Positions 8,199 to 16,310 of a DNA stretch of 64,000 bases are shown here, one piece after another. Both the position numbers and the translations under genes were made by a program. Each line of letters starts with the position of its first letter. Position 1 is the first letter of the stretch. A model generated the notes under the pieces. It had not been told where the DNA came from. It searched no databases and was given only the letters and a program-made list of their open reading frames with translations. This DNA is from Burkholderiales bacterium (GTDB lineage Bacteria > Pseudomonadota > Gammaproteobacteria > Burkholderiales > Burkholderiaceae_C): contig JACPOK010000039.1 in the NCBI GenBank assembly GCA_016191525.1, positions 124,001 to 188,000 on the forward strand, given 5' to 3'.

Positions 8199-10244
8199 TC
8201 AAATAGCCAGCGGATCCACGTCCACCGCCCAGCGGATCATTCCTTTTTCGCGGGTGGCCTGCAGCACCGGGTGCCAGGCCGCCAGGAATTTCTGCAACGC
8301 CGTGCGCGAGGCGCTTTCCACCAGCATCTGCGCGCGCTCGACATTGGCCACGCGCTGCACGCTCATCGGCACCGCCGGATACAGGGTGACCTGCGGCGCG
8401 CCCTCAAGCTCGGCGGCTGCCGCGGCCGCCGCGCCCAGAAAGGCCTGGGCCACTTCCTGCGTGCGCGCATCGGCCCGCACCAGCGCCTGGTAGCCGAAGG
8501 GCGGCATCAGGGCCTGCTCGCGCTCCTTGAGCTGCTGCGCCGCGAAGGCTGGGTAGTCGTGCCGGCGCAGCGCCGCGAACAGCGGGTGCGCCGGGTGAAA
8601 GGTCTGCACCCACATCTCGCTGCTGCCGGCCTGCAGGGCGTCGCGCCCGGCCCGCCCGCCGGCCTGCATCAGCAGGCCAAACAGCCGCTCGGGCGCGCGG
8701 AAATCCGCCGAAAACAGCGCCGAATCGGCATTGAGCGCCGCCACCAGCGTGATGCGCCGGAAGTCGTGGCCCTTGGTGATCATCTGCGTGCCCACCAGCA
8801 CGTCGACGTCGCCCGAATGCACCTGCGCCAGCTGCGCCTGCAGTGCGCCCTTCAGCCGGGTGGTGTCGGCGTCCATGCGGGCGATGCGCACGGGCCCGCC
8901 GCCGGGCAGGCGCACGTCGGCCAACAGCTCGCCCAGGTGCTCCTCCAGCCGCTCGGTGCCGCGGCCCAGCGGCGCGATGTCCACGTTGCCGCAGGCCGGG
9001 CAGGCGCGCGGGACCCGCTCGGTGAAGCCGCAGTGGTGGCAGCGCAGCGTGCGGTCCACCTTGTGGAAGACGCGGAAGGCGCTGCAGTTGGGGCATTCGC
9101 TTTTCCAGTCGCACGAGGTGCAGGCCAGCACGGGCGCATAACCGCGCCGGTTCAGGAACATCAGCGACTGCTCGCCGCGCGCCACGCGCTGCTGGATGGC
9201 CTCCAGCAGCTGCGGCGAAAACACCGTCTTCTTCGGCTGCAGGTTCATGTCCACCAGCTTCACCGCCGGCAGCCGCCCTTCGCCCACGCGCGAGGGCATG
9301 GCCAGGCGCGTGTAGCGGCCCTTCTCGCTGGCCTGCCAGCTCTCCAGCGACGGCGTGGCCGAGCCCAGCAGCACGCGGGCGCCTTCGTTCCGGCCGCGCC
9401 ACACGGCCAGGTCGCGGGCCGAATAGCGCGCGCCTTCCTGCTGCTTGTAGCTGGGGTCGTGCTCCTCGTCGACCACGATCAGCGCAAGCCGCGGCATCGA
9501 GGCGAACACCGCCATCCGGGTTCCGAGCACGATGCGCGCGCCGCCCGCGTGCGCGGCCAGCCAGCTTTTCAGGCGCTGCGGGTGCGTCATGCCGCTGTGC
9601 AGGGCGACCACGCCGGCCTCGCCGAAGCGCTCGACAAAACGCGCTTCCAGCTGCGGCGTGAGGTTGATCTCCGGCACCATCACCAGCGCCTGGGCCTGCG
9701 GCTGCGCCTCGAACAGGCGCTCCACCGCGCGCAGGTAGACCTCGGTCTTGCCGCTGCCGGTGGCGCCGAACAGCAGGAAGCAGCCCTCGCCGGATTCGAA
9801 CTGCTGCAGCGCCAGCCCCTGTTCGGCGGTGAGCGGCGGGCGCTGCGCGGCTTGCGCCCCATCGGCCGCGCCGTCTTTTCTTTTCAGGCGGCGCGAAAGC
9901 TGCTGCGCACTCAGGTCACGCAGCTGCGGGGGCAGCGCTGCGAGCGCAACCTCACCCAAACCGCGCTGGTAATAGTTCGCTGAAAAAGTAACGAGTTGTC
10001 GCCAGGAATGGCCCAGCGGCGCGATGCCTTCCAGCACCCCGGCAACCGGCTTGTCCTGCAGTGCAAGCCGTTCGTCCTCACCGGATTGCGGCGCATCCCA
10101 CACCACGCCCAGCACCTCGCGCTTGCCCAAGGGCACGCGCACCAGCACGCCGGGCGCTAGTGGAAACTCACTTCGATAGCTGAGGGGCCCGCTCAGTGAA
10201 CTGTGCGCGGGCGTGGGGACAACAACGGCCAACCGGTGGGACAT
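8199..10244 (-). CDS. priA: PriA, primosomal replication restart helicase
   Basis: A 681-residue 3'-5' helicase that reloads the replisome at stalled forks. An N-terminal 3'-OH-binding domain is followed by Walker A (GATGSGKTEVY), the DEEHD box, a zinc-binding insertion with paired cysteines (CTSCDWKSECPNC, then CHHC and CPAC), and the helicase C-lobe (VLVGTQMITKGHDF, AGGRAGRD). Length is slightly below the E. coli protein. It is transcribed from an AT-rich upstream region holding two DnaA-box matches. Confidence 0.95.
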   Translation of the reverse strand: MSHRLAVVVPTPAHSSLSGPLSYRSEFPLAPGVLVRVPLGKREVLGVVWDAPQSGEDERLALQDKPVAGVLEGIAPLGHSWRQLVTFSANYYQRGLGEVALAALPPQLRDLSAQQLSRRLKRKDGAADGAQAAQRPPLTAEQGLALQQFESGEGCFLLFGATGSGKTEVYLRAVERLFEAQPQAQALVMVPEINLTPQLEARFVERFGEAGVVALHSGMTHPQRLKSWLAAHAGGARIVLGTRMAVFASMPRLALIVVDEEHDPSYKQQEGARYSARDLAVWRGRNEGARVLLGSATPSLESWQASEKGRYTRLAMPSRVGEGRLPAVKLVDMNLQPKKTVFSPQLLEAIQQRVARGEQSLMFLNRRGYAPVLACTSCDWKSECPNCSAFRVFHKVDRTLRCHHCGFTERVPRACPACGNVDIAPLGRGTERLEEHLGELLADVRLPGGGPVRIARMDADTTRLKGALQAQLAQVHSGDVDVLVGTQMITKGHDFRRITLVAALNADSALFSADFRAPERLFGLLMQAGGRAGRDALQAGSSEMWVQTFHPAHPLFAALRRHDYPAFAAQQLKEREQALMPPFGYQALVRADARTQEVAQAFLGAAAAAAAELEGAPQVTLYPAVPMSVQRVANVERAQMLVESASRTALQKFLAAWHPVLQATREKGMIRWAVDVDPLAI

Positions 10245-10340
10245 GGAATGGGCTGGTTTAGCGTGTTCTGCTCAGGCGTTTTGGTGAAAGCGCCGTTAAG
10301 TCTTTGATTTCAAACTACTTTGCACCTGATCCGTGTTTTA

Positions 10341-10349
10341 TGTGGATAA
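10341..10349 (-). promoter_or_regulatory. DnaA box TTATCCACA
   Basis: A perfect match to the high-affinity DnaA box TTATCCACA on the minus strand, about 97 bp upstream of the priA start codon. Confidence 0.5.
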
Positions 10350-10463
10350 CTTTGTTGACAACCTGCCGCCAGCAGCCGCAAGCCCTTGAAAATCAAGGCT
10401 TCGGCTGGAATGCCCGAAAAAAGCGCAAAGAAAAATGTCTTTCATAATCAACGACTTACATGC

Positions 10464-10480
10464 GCTATTGGTTTTATAGC
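10464..10480. repeat. Comamonadaceae-type short inverted repeat
   Basis: GCTATTGGTTTTATAGC, a copy of the GCTAT-N7-ATAGC element between the two DnaA boxes. Confidence 0.55.
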
Positions 10481-10527
10481 AACGCGGCGTGCAAAAGCGT
10501 TTTCATGCTGTCCCGCAACACAACTTT

Positions 10528-10536
10528 TGTGCATAA
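10528..10536 (-). promoter_or_regulatory. DnaA box TTATGCACA
   Basis: Matches the relaxed DnaA consensus TTATNCACA on the minus strand, 187 bp from the first box and in the same orientation. Confidence 0.4.
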
Positions 10537-10595
10537 GTCAATACGCTGGCAAAGATTTTGCTGAAGCAGTATTTAGGGGTACACCCTGATGACTT

Positions 10596-11705
10596 TTACT
10601 CGGGCGCGGCGCTTTGCATCGCGCGCTGCCGGCGGGAATGCGAGTGAACCGCATTCACCAGCACCGAAACATTCTCCGGCGGGCTGTGCTGGCTGATGCC
10701 GTGGCCCAGGTTGAAGATGTGGGTGGGTCCGGTGCCCTCGCCCTGGTGCGGCGCGCCGAAGCTCTCCAGCACGCGCGCCACCTCGTCCTCGATCTGGTTG
10801 GGCTGGGCGAACAGCACATTGGGGTCCAGGTTGCCCTGCAGCGCCTTGTGGTCGCCCACGAAGTGGCGGGCATGGCCCAGGTTCACGGTCCAGTCCAGGC
10901 CCAGCACCTCGCAATCCAGCTGGCCCATCTTCTTGAGCCAGAGGCCCCCGCCTTTGGTGAAGACGATGCGCGGGATGAAGACGCCGTCGTGCTCGCGCTT
11001 CAGCTGCGACAGCACGCGCGCGGTGTAGGCCAGGCTGAACTGCTGGAAAGCGCCGTCGGCCAGCACGCCGCCCCAGCTGTCGAAGATCATCACGGCCTGC
11101 GCGCCGGCCTCGATCTGCGCGTTCAGATACGCGGCCACCGCGTCGGCGTTGACCTCCAGCATGCGGTGCATCAGGTCGGGCCGGCTGTACATCATGGTCT
11201 TGACCAGGCGGTAGTCGTCAGAACCCGCGCCCTCCACCATGTAGCAGGCCAGCGTCCAGGGGCTGCCCGAAAAACCGATCAGCGGCACGCGGCCGTTCAG
11301 CGCCTTGCGGATCGAGGTGACGGCGTTGAACACGTAGCGCAGCTTTTCCATGTCCGGCACGGCCAGCGCCGCCACCGCGGCTTCGTCGCGCACCGGGCTG
11401 GCGAATTTCGGGCCTTCGCCCAGCGCGAAGCTCAGGCCCAGGCCCATCGCGTCGGGCACGGTGAGGATGTCCGAGAACAGGATGGCCGCGTCCAGCGGGT
11501 AGCGCTCCAGCGGCTGCAGCGTCACTTCGGTGGCGTAGTCCACATTGGTGGCCAGCCCCATGAAGCTGCCCGCGCGGGCCCGCGTCTCGCGGTACTCGGG
11601 CAGGTAGCGGCCGGCCTGGCGCATCAGCCACACCGGCGTGTAGGGCGTGGCCAGCCGGTTGCAGGCGCGCAGGAAAGTGTCGTTCTCTAGCTTCGCGAAA
11701 GTCAT
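10596..11705 (-). CDS. hemE: Uroporphyrinogen decarboxylase
   Basis: HemE, 369 residues, decarboxylates uroporphyrinogen III to coproporphyrinogen III in haem synthesis. The N-terminal signature [16 protein letters not shown] carries the active-site arginines, and the second signature region around [16 protein letters not shown] is present. The start is the ATG giving [14 protein letters not shown], just 40 bp from the divergent methyltransferase start. Longer in-frame extensions are antisense to that gene and are rejected. Confidence 0.95.
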   Translation of the reverse strand: MTFAKLENDTFLRACNRLATPYTPVWLMRQAGRYLPEYRETRARAGSFMGLATNVDYATEVTLQPLERYPLDAAILFSDILTVPDAMGLGLSFALGEGPKFASPVRDEAAVAALAVPDMEKLRYVFNAVTSIRKALNGRVPLIGFSGSPWTLACYMVEGAGSDDYRLVKTMMYSRPDLMHRMLEVNADAVAAYLNAQIEAGAQAVMIFDSWGGVLADGAFQQFSLAYTARVLSQLKREHDGVFIPRIVFTKGGGLWLKKMGQLDCEVLGLDWTVNLGHARHFVGDHKALQGNLDPNVLFAQPNQIEDEVARVLESFGAPHQGEGTGPTHIFNLGHGISQHSPPENVSVLVNAVHSHSRRQRAMQSAAPE

Positions 11706-11745
11706 GCCTAGATTGTCGCAGGCAGGGCGGGCTACATTCAGCCTC

Positions 11746-12840
11746 ATGAGCAGCCCCTTCGAACAGGCCCGTGGCGCCTTCCAGGCGGGCGTGGCCCATT
11801 TCCAGGCGGGCCGGTGGGCCGAGGCCGAAGCCGGCTTTCGCGCATCGCTGGCGCTGGCGCCGGCCATGCCTTCCACCCTGCTGAACCTGGGCGCCACCCT
11901 GCTCAAGCTCGGGCGGCCGCACGAGTCGCTGGCCACGCTGGACCAGGCGCTGGCCGCGCAGCCGGACAACGCCGAGGCCCTGGGGCACCGCACCGCGGCG
12001 CTGGCCGCGCTGGACCGGCGCGAGGAAGCGGCCGATTGCCTGGCGCGCATGCTGGCACTGGACGGATCCAGCGGCTCGGCCTGGAGCATGCTGGGCAGCC
12101 TGCTCAAGGATCTGGATCGTCCCGCCGAGGCCGCATCGGCCTTTCGCAATGCCATCGAGCGCGGCGGCGACGCCGAACTGAACCGCTATTTCCTGGCCGC
12201 CGTCACCGGGCACGGCGCGCCCGACGCGCCGCCCCGGCGCTACGTGGAAATGCTGTTCGACACTTATGCCGCGGGGTTTGACGACCACCTGGTGGGCCTG
12301 CTCAACTACCGCGCGCACCAGGTGCTGGCCGACGGCGTGCGCGGGCTGGGCCGGCGCTTCGCCGGCGCGCTGGACCTGGGCTGCGGCACCGGCCTGTGCG
12401 GCGCGCAGCTGCGGCCGCTGGTTGACCGGCTGGAAGGTGTGGACCTGTCCGCCAACATGGTTGCGCAGGCGGCGGCGCGCGGCATCTACGACGCGCTGGC
12501 GCAGGACGACGCGGCCCATCACCTGGCGCAGTCAGCGCAGCGGTTCGACCTGGTGGTGGCCGCCGATGTTTTCATCTACGTTGGCGCGCTGCACCCTGTG
12601 TTTGCCGGCGTCGCGCGGCTGATGGATGCGGGCGGCGTGTTCTGCTTCTCGGTGGAGGAAGCCGCGCAAGGGGAAGACCTGGCGCTGCGCGGCAGCCTGC
12701 GCTACGTGCACTCCGAGCGGTCCATCCGGGCGCTGGCACAGGAACATGGCTTCGAGGTGAGCCAGCTGGCGCGCCGTGCCATCCGCGAAGACCAGCGCGT
12801 GCCCATCCCCGGCATCTACGCCTGGCTGGTCAGGCGCTAG
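11746..12840 (+). CDS. TPR-repeat SAM-dependent methyltransferase
   Basis: A 364-residue fusion of N-terminal TPR repeats (about residues 1-135: [39 protein letters not shown]) and a C-terminal class I methyltransferase. The SAM-binding motif [16 protein letters not shown] and post-motif acidic residue GVDLS are clear. Members of this type methylate unknown targets, and the TPR part suggests a protein partner. It overlaps the convergent hydrolase stop by 11 bp. Confidence 0.82.
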   Translation: MSSPFEQARGAFQAGVAHFQAGRWAEAEAGFRASLALAPAMPSTLLNLGATLLKLGRPHESLATLDQALAAQPDNAEALGHRTAALAALDRREEAADCLARMLALDGSSGSAWSMLGSLLKDLDRPAEAASAFRNAIERGGDAELNRYFLAAVTGHGAPDAPPRRYVEMLFDTYAAGFDDHLVGLLNYRAHQVLADGVRGLGRRFAGALDLGCGTGLCGAQLRPLVDRLEGVDLSANMVAQAAARGIYDALAQDDAAHHLAQSAQRFDLVVAADVFIYVGALHPVFAGVARLMDAGGVFCFSVEEAAQGEDLALRGSLRYVHSERSIRALAQEHGFEVSQLARRAIREDQRVPIPGIYAWLVRR

Positions 12841-13780
12841 GGGCGGGGCCCAGCTGGGCGATCTCCGCGAACGCCGCCAGCACGTCTTGCATCAGCTTGC
12901 GGGCCGCCGGGCTGGCGTGCTGCATGCGTGCGAAGTCGTGCGGCATGCGCGGCGCGCCCAGGAATTCGCAGCGCACGCCCAGCGAGCGCAGCCAGTCGTG
13001 CAGATGGATCGCGTCGTCATGCGCCACGTCCTGTTCGGCCGCCACCAGCACGACCACCGGCGGGCGCTGCAGCGGCGCGTTGCCGTGCATCAGCACGGCG
13101 CGCTCGTCCCACAGCTCCCAGCGGCCCTTGAGCAGGGCCTGCCAGGCGCGCACCGCGTCGTCCCGCGGGAACACGGGCGACTGGGCGCAGCGGATGTAGC
13201 TGGCGGTGTTGAAATCGGGCTTGACCAGCGGGTACAGCGCCAGCACCGCTTCCACGCTGCCGGGCTGGGTACGCGCAAGCCGCCATGCCGCCTGCAGCGC
13301 ACAGTGGCCGCCGCTGCCGTCGCCGCCGACCAGCAGGCGTTCGGTGTTGACGGCCAGCTTGCCGCGCCCATCGGCCAGCGACTGCAGCGCCAGCAGCGCC
13401 TCGTCGCAGCTTTGCAGGAACGGCCTGCCCGCGGGCGGCGCCAGCTCGATGCAGGCGATCGCCACCCCCAGGTCATGCGCCAGCTGGCGGCACAGGCCGT
13501 CGTGCGTCTCCAGCGTGCCGGCGCTCCAGCCGCCCCCGGCGAACCAGGCCATCAGCACCGGCTTCACGGCGCCGGTGGGCCAGAACAGCCGCGCCTTGAT
13601 GGTCTTGCCGCCGCCGCGCAGCTTGAAATCACCCACGGTCACGGGCGTAAGCACCGAGGGCAGGGCCGCCGCCACGGCTGCATAGCGCTTCACGTGCGCG
13701 GCCAGGTCGTTGGGGTCGCGCGCCGGCGGGTGGTCCCGCTGCATCTGCTCGATGAAAGCCAGAAGGTCGGCGTCGATCAT
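12830..13780 (-). CDS. HSL-type alpha/beta hydrolase with altered nucleophile elbow
   Basis: A 316-residue protein of the hormone-sensitive-lipase esterase group. The oxyanion-hole segment reads FAGGGW where active members have HGGG. The nucleophile elbow reads GGDGSGGH where the family has GDSAGG: the canonical serine position is glycine and the serine is displaced by one. The C-terminal MPHDF holds a plausible catalytic His. It may be catalytically impaired or use an alternative nucleophile. The ATG at 13780 is chosen; a TTG at 13831 would overlap the upstream gene. Confidence 0.72.
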   Translation of the reverse strand: MIDADLLAFIEQMQRDHPPARDPNDLAAHVKRYAAVAAALPSVLTPVTVGDFKLRGGGKTIKARLFWPTGAVKPVLMAWFAGGGWSAGTLETHDGLCRQLAHDLGVAIACIELAPPAGRPFLQSCDEALLALQSLADGRGKLAVNTERLLVGGDGSGGHCALQAAWRLARTQPGSVEAVLALYPLVKPDFNTASYIRCAQSPVFPRDDAVRAWQALLKGRWELWDERAVLMHGNAPLQRPPVVVLVAAEQDVAHDDAIHLHDWLRSLGVRCEFLGAPRMPHDFARMQHASPAARKLMQDVLAAFAEIAQLGPAPSA

Positions 13781-13799
13781 CAGGAACTGCGCCTGGTCG

Positions 13800-15125
13800 C
13801 TAAGCGACGGCTCGCCGGAGCGCTTGATCAATATCCCAGAGGATGTCGTCCGCGTCCTCGATGCCCACCGACAGGCGGATCATGTCGGGCCGCACGCCGG
13901 CGCGCAGCAGCTCGTCTTCGCTCAGCTGGCGGTGCGTGGTGGAAGCCGGGTGGATCACCAGCGTCTTGGCGTCGCCGATGTTGGCCAGGTGGCTGGCGAA
14001 TTCGCAGGCGTCGATGAAGCGCTCGCCGGCTTTCGCCGGGTCGGCGGCCTTGATGCCGAAGGTCAGGATGCCCGAGGCGCCGGGATTGCCGTCGATGCTG
14101 CGGAACTGCTTTTTTGCGAGTTGCGCGTAGGGCGAATCGGCCAGGCCCGGGTAATTGACCCAGCTCACCAGCGGGTGGTCCGCGAGGAACCGCGCCACCG
14201 CCAGCGCGTTGCGGCAGTGCGCCTGCATGCGCAGGTGCAGGGTTTCTATGCCCTGCAGGATCAGCCAGGCGTTCATGGGCGAGAGCGTGGCGCCGAAAGT
14301 GCGGTTGACCTCCATGCGCGCCTTCATGGTGTAGCCGAAGTCGCCGAAGGTCTCGTAGAACTTCACGCCGTGATAGGCCCGGCTGGGCTCCAGCATCTCG
14401 GGAAACTTGTCCCGTGACAACGGAGAGCCCCAGTCGAACTTGCCCGACTCCACCACCACGCCCGCCATCGTGGTGCCGTGGCCGCCCAGGTACTTGGTGG
14501 CGCTGTGCACCACGATGTCGGCGCCGAAGGCAAAGGGATTGCACAGGTAGGGGCTGGCCACGGTGTTGTCGATCACCAGCGGCAGGCCGTGCTCGTGCGC
14601 CACGCGCGCCACGGCTTCGATGTCCAGCACGTTCACCAGCGGGTTGCCCAGCGTCTCGCCGTACACGGCGCGGGTGTTGGGGCGGATGGCCTGGCGAAAG
14701 TTGTCCGGGTCCTGCGGATCGACAAACGTGGTTTCAATGCCCAGCCGCGAGAAGCCGATGCCCAGCTGGCCCACGGTGCCGCCGTACAGCGTGGAGGCGG
14801 CCACGATGTGGTCACCCGTCTTCAGGATGGCCAGCAGCGCCGTCATCTGGGCTGCCATGCCGGTGGCGCAGGCCAGCGCGGCGCGGCCGCCTTCCAGCGA
14901 GGCCACGCGTTCCTCGAGCACCGCCACCGTGGGGTTGCTGATGCGGCTGTAGACGTTGCCGAAGGTCTGCAGGTTGAACAGGCTGGCCGCGTGCTCGGCC
15001 GAATCGAAGACGAAGCTGGTGGTCTGGTGGATGGGCGTGGCACGCGCGCCGGTCACCGGGTCGGGAATGGCGCCGGCGTGGATGGCGCGCGTGCCGAAAC
15101 CGTATTCGCGGTCCTTGCTTGTCAT
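13800..15125 (-). CDS. metY: O-acetylhomoserine sulfhydrylase (aminocarboxypropyltransferase)
   Basis: A 441-residue PLP enzyme of the Cys/Met metabolism family that makes homocysteine (or methionine) from O-acetylhomoserine and sulfide or methanethiol. The PLP lysine lies in SATKYLGGHGTTMAG, and the N-terminal YSRISNPT and the ASTLYGGT loop are typical. The length (over 420 residues) and the FAFGADIVVHS context point to MetY rather than MetB/MetZ. The CoA-binding gene starts upstream and ends 2 bp before it, so the two are probably co-transcribed. Confidence 0.9.
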   Translation of the reverse strand: MTSKDREYGFGTRAIHAGAIPDPVTGARATPIHQTTSFVFDSAEHAASLFNLQTFGNVYSRISNPTVAVLEERVASLEGGRAALACATGMAAQMTALLAILKTGDHIVAASTLYGGTVGQLGIGFSRLGIETTFVDPQDPDNFRQAIRPNTRAVYGETLGNPLVNVLDIEAVARVAHEHGLPLVIDNTVASPYLCNPFAFGADIVVHSATKYLGGHGTTMAGVVVESGKFDWGSPLSRDKFPEMLEPSRAYHGVKFYETFGDFGYTMKARMEVNRTFGATLSPMNAWLILQGIETLHLRMQAHCRNALAVARFLADHPLVSWVNYPGLADSPYAQLAKKQFRSIDGNPGASGILTFGIKAADPAKAGERFIDACEFASHLANIGDAKTLVIHPASTTHRQLSEDELLRAGVRPDMIRLSVGIEDADDILWDIDQALRRAVA

Positions 15126-15127
15126 GT

Positions 15128-15604
15128 TCAGTAGGGCAGGTTTTGCGGGCGGCGCGACGAAATCACCTTGGTGTTCACGCCGGCCCAGTTCAGCCCGCCA
15201 TACAGGCGCGCATGCTCGATCTTCACGCAGCGGTCCATCACCGTCTCCAGGCCCGCCGCGCGCGCCTTGGCCGCGGCCTCTTCATTGACCACGCCGATCT
15301 GTTGCCAAAGGCATTTCGCCCCGATGCGAATAGCCTCCTCGGCGATGGGCGGGATGTCTTCGGTCTTGCGGAAGCAGTCGACCATGTCGATGCGTACATC
15401 CTGGGCTGCGGCCGTCACACTGGGGTAGCAGCGCTCGCCCAGGATTTCGGTGGCCGAGGGGTTGATGGGAACGATGCGGTAGCCGTGGGCCTGCATGTAC
15501 TTGGCCGCAAAAAAACTCGGCCTGTGCCACTGGGGCGACAGGCCGACGACCGCGATGGTCCGGTTGCTTGCGAGGATGCGGCGCAGTTCGCTGATGGTGC
15601 TCAT
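15128..15604 (-). CDS. CoA-binding domain protein (YccU-like)
   Basis: A 158-residue Rossmann-type CoA_binding protein (TIAVVGLSPQWHRPSF; RIVPINPSATEILGERCYPSV; later GAKCLWQQIGVVNEEA). Proteins of this family bind CoA or a nucleotide, with no established reaction. The start ATG at 15604 is used; the open frame continues upstream only through a dispersed repeat (giving IPAFAGMTNY), which is not part of the protein. It lies 2 bp upstream of metY. Confidence 0.85.
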   Translation of the reverse strand: MSTISELRRILASNRTIAVVGLSPQWHRPSFFAAKYMQAHGYRIVPINPSATEILGERCYPSVTAAAQDVRIDMVDCFRKTEDIPPIAEEAIRIGAKCLWQQIGVVNEEAAAKARAAGLETVMDRCVKIEHARLYGGLNWAGVNTKVISSRRPQNLPY

Positions 15605-15620
15605 GCGGGCAGTGTAGTTC

Positions 15621-15694
15621 GTCATTCCCGCGAAGGCGGGAATCCAGGGCGCCAAATCCGGAAGCTCTGGCTCCCCGCCTTCGCGGGGACGACG
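15621..15694. repeat. Pair of REP-like inverted repeats (CCCGCGAAGGCGGG type)
   Basis: Two palindromic units facing each other: ATTCCCGCGAAGGCGGGAAT near 15624 and CTCCCCGCCTTCGCGGGG near 15671, separated by about 25 bp. This is a widespread dispersed repeat type in proteobacteria. It fills the gap between the CoA-binding gene start and the TlpA-like gene stop. Confidence 0.8.
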
Positions 15695-15697
15695 GTG

Positions 15698-16300
15698 TCA
15701 GCTCTTGTACTTGATCGAGCAGCCGTAGGGCCGGGTGGTGGCCGCGGTGATCTGCTTGCCTGCCAGCGCCTCGGCCAGGCCGGTGCGCACGTAGTTGACG
15801 GCGCCCTTGATGTCCTCGGCATTGCTGGAGGCGATGCTGTCGATGCCGCCGGCGTAGATCAGTTGGCCCTGGGGGTTCACGATGTACATGTGCGGCGTGG
15901 TGCGGGCGCCGTACAGGCGGCCGGCGGTGCCTTCTTCGTCCATCAGCGTGGCGGTGGGCTGCGCCTTGCGCTCGCCCATCCAGGCCACGAGCTTCGCCGG
16001 CTCCAGGTAATCGGAGCTGGCCTTTTCTGTGGAGTTGATAGCCAGCCAGACCACGCCCCTGCCCGTGGCGTCTTTTTGCGTGGCGGCCATGTTGCCGCTG
16101 TTGTAGTGCTTCTGCACGTAGGGGCAGCCGGGATTGGTCCACTCCAGCACCACATGCCTGCCCTTGTAGTCGCTCAGCTTCACGGCCTTGCCGGTGGCGT
16201 CCCTGAGCGTGAAATCGGGCGCGGCTTGGCCCACGGAGGGCGCGGCATGGGCGATGCCGGCGAAGGCGAAGAGAGAGGCAATCAGCGTACGGCGCAACAT
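15698..16300 (-). CDS. Exported AhpC/TlpA-type redoxin with a single cysteine
   Basis: A 200-residue protein with a Sec signal peptide (MLRRTLIASLFAFAGIAHA, cleavage after about residue 19) and a thioredoxin-like AhpC/TSA domain. Its active-site region reads WTNPGCPYVQKHY: one cysteine, with no CXXC. It therefore resembles a peroxiredoxin-like or one-Cys redoxin rather than a disulfide reductase. It lies 10 bp downstream of dsbD in the same direction, so it probably works with it in the periplasm. Confidence 0.82.
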   Translation of the reverse strand: MLRRTLIASLFAFAGIAHAAPSVGQAAPDFTLRDATGKAVKLSDYKGRHVVLEWTNPGCPYVQKHYNSGNMAATQKDATGRGVVWLAINSTEKASSDYLEPAKLVAWMGERKAQPTATLMDEEGTAGRLYGARTTPHMYIVNPQGQLIYAGGIDSIASSNAEDIKGAVNYVRTGLAEALAGKQITAATTRPYGCSIKYKS

Positions 16301-16310
16301 GGCAATCTCC

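Larger units (their letters stand above)
10245..10595. other. AT-rich hemE-priA intergenic region
   Basis: A 351-bp gap between the hemE stop and the priA start, clearly richer in A+T than the surrounding DNA. It holds two 9-bp DnaA-box matches in the same orientation, one GCTAT..ATAGC repeat, and presumably the priA promoter. A 67-codon open frame at 10386-10589 does not look like a gene. Confidence 0.7.

Noticed and set aside
10341..10536. Calling the hemE-priA gap the chromosome origin
   Set aside because: Only two DnaA boxes are visible and dnaA/dnaN are not nearby; in this family the origin is expected next to dnaA. Kept only as a finding to test.
10386..10589. 67-codon frame in the hemE-priA gap
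   Set aside because: No ribosome site and no gene-like composition. It covers the DnaA boxes and a dispersed repeat, so a control region is a better explanation.
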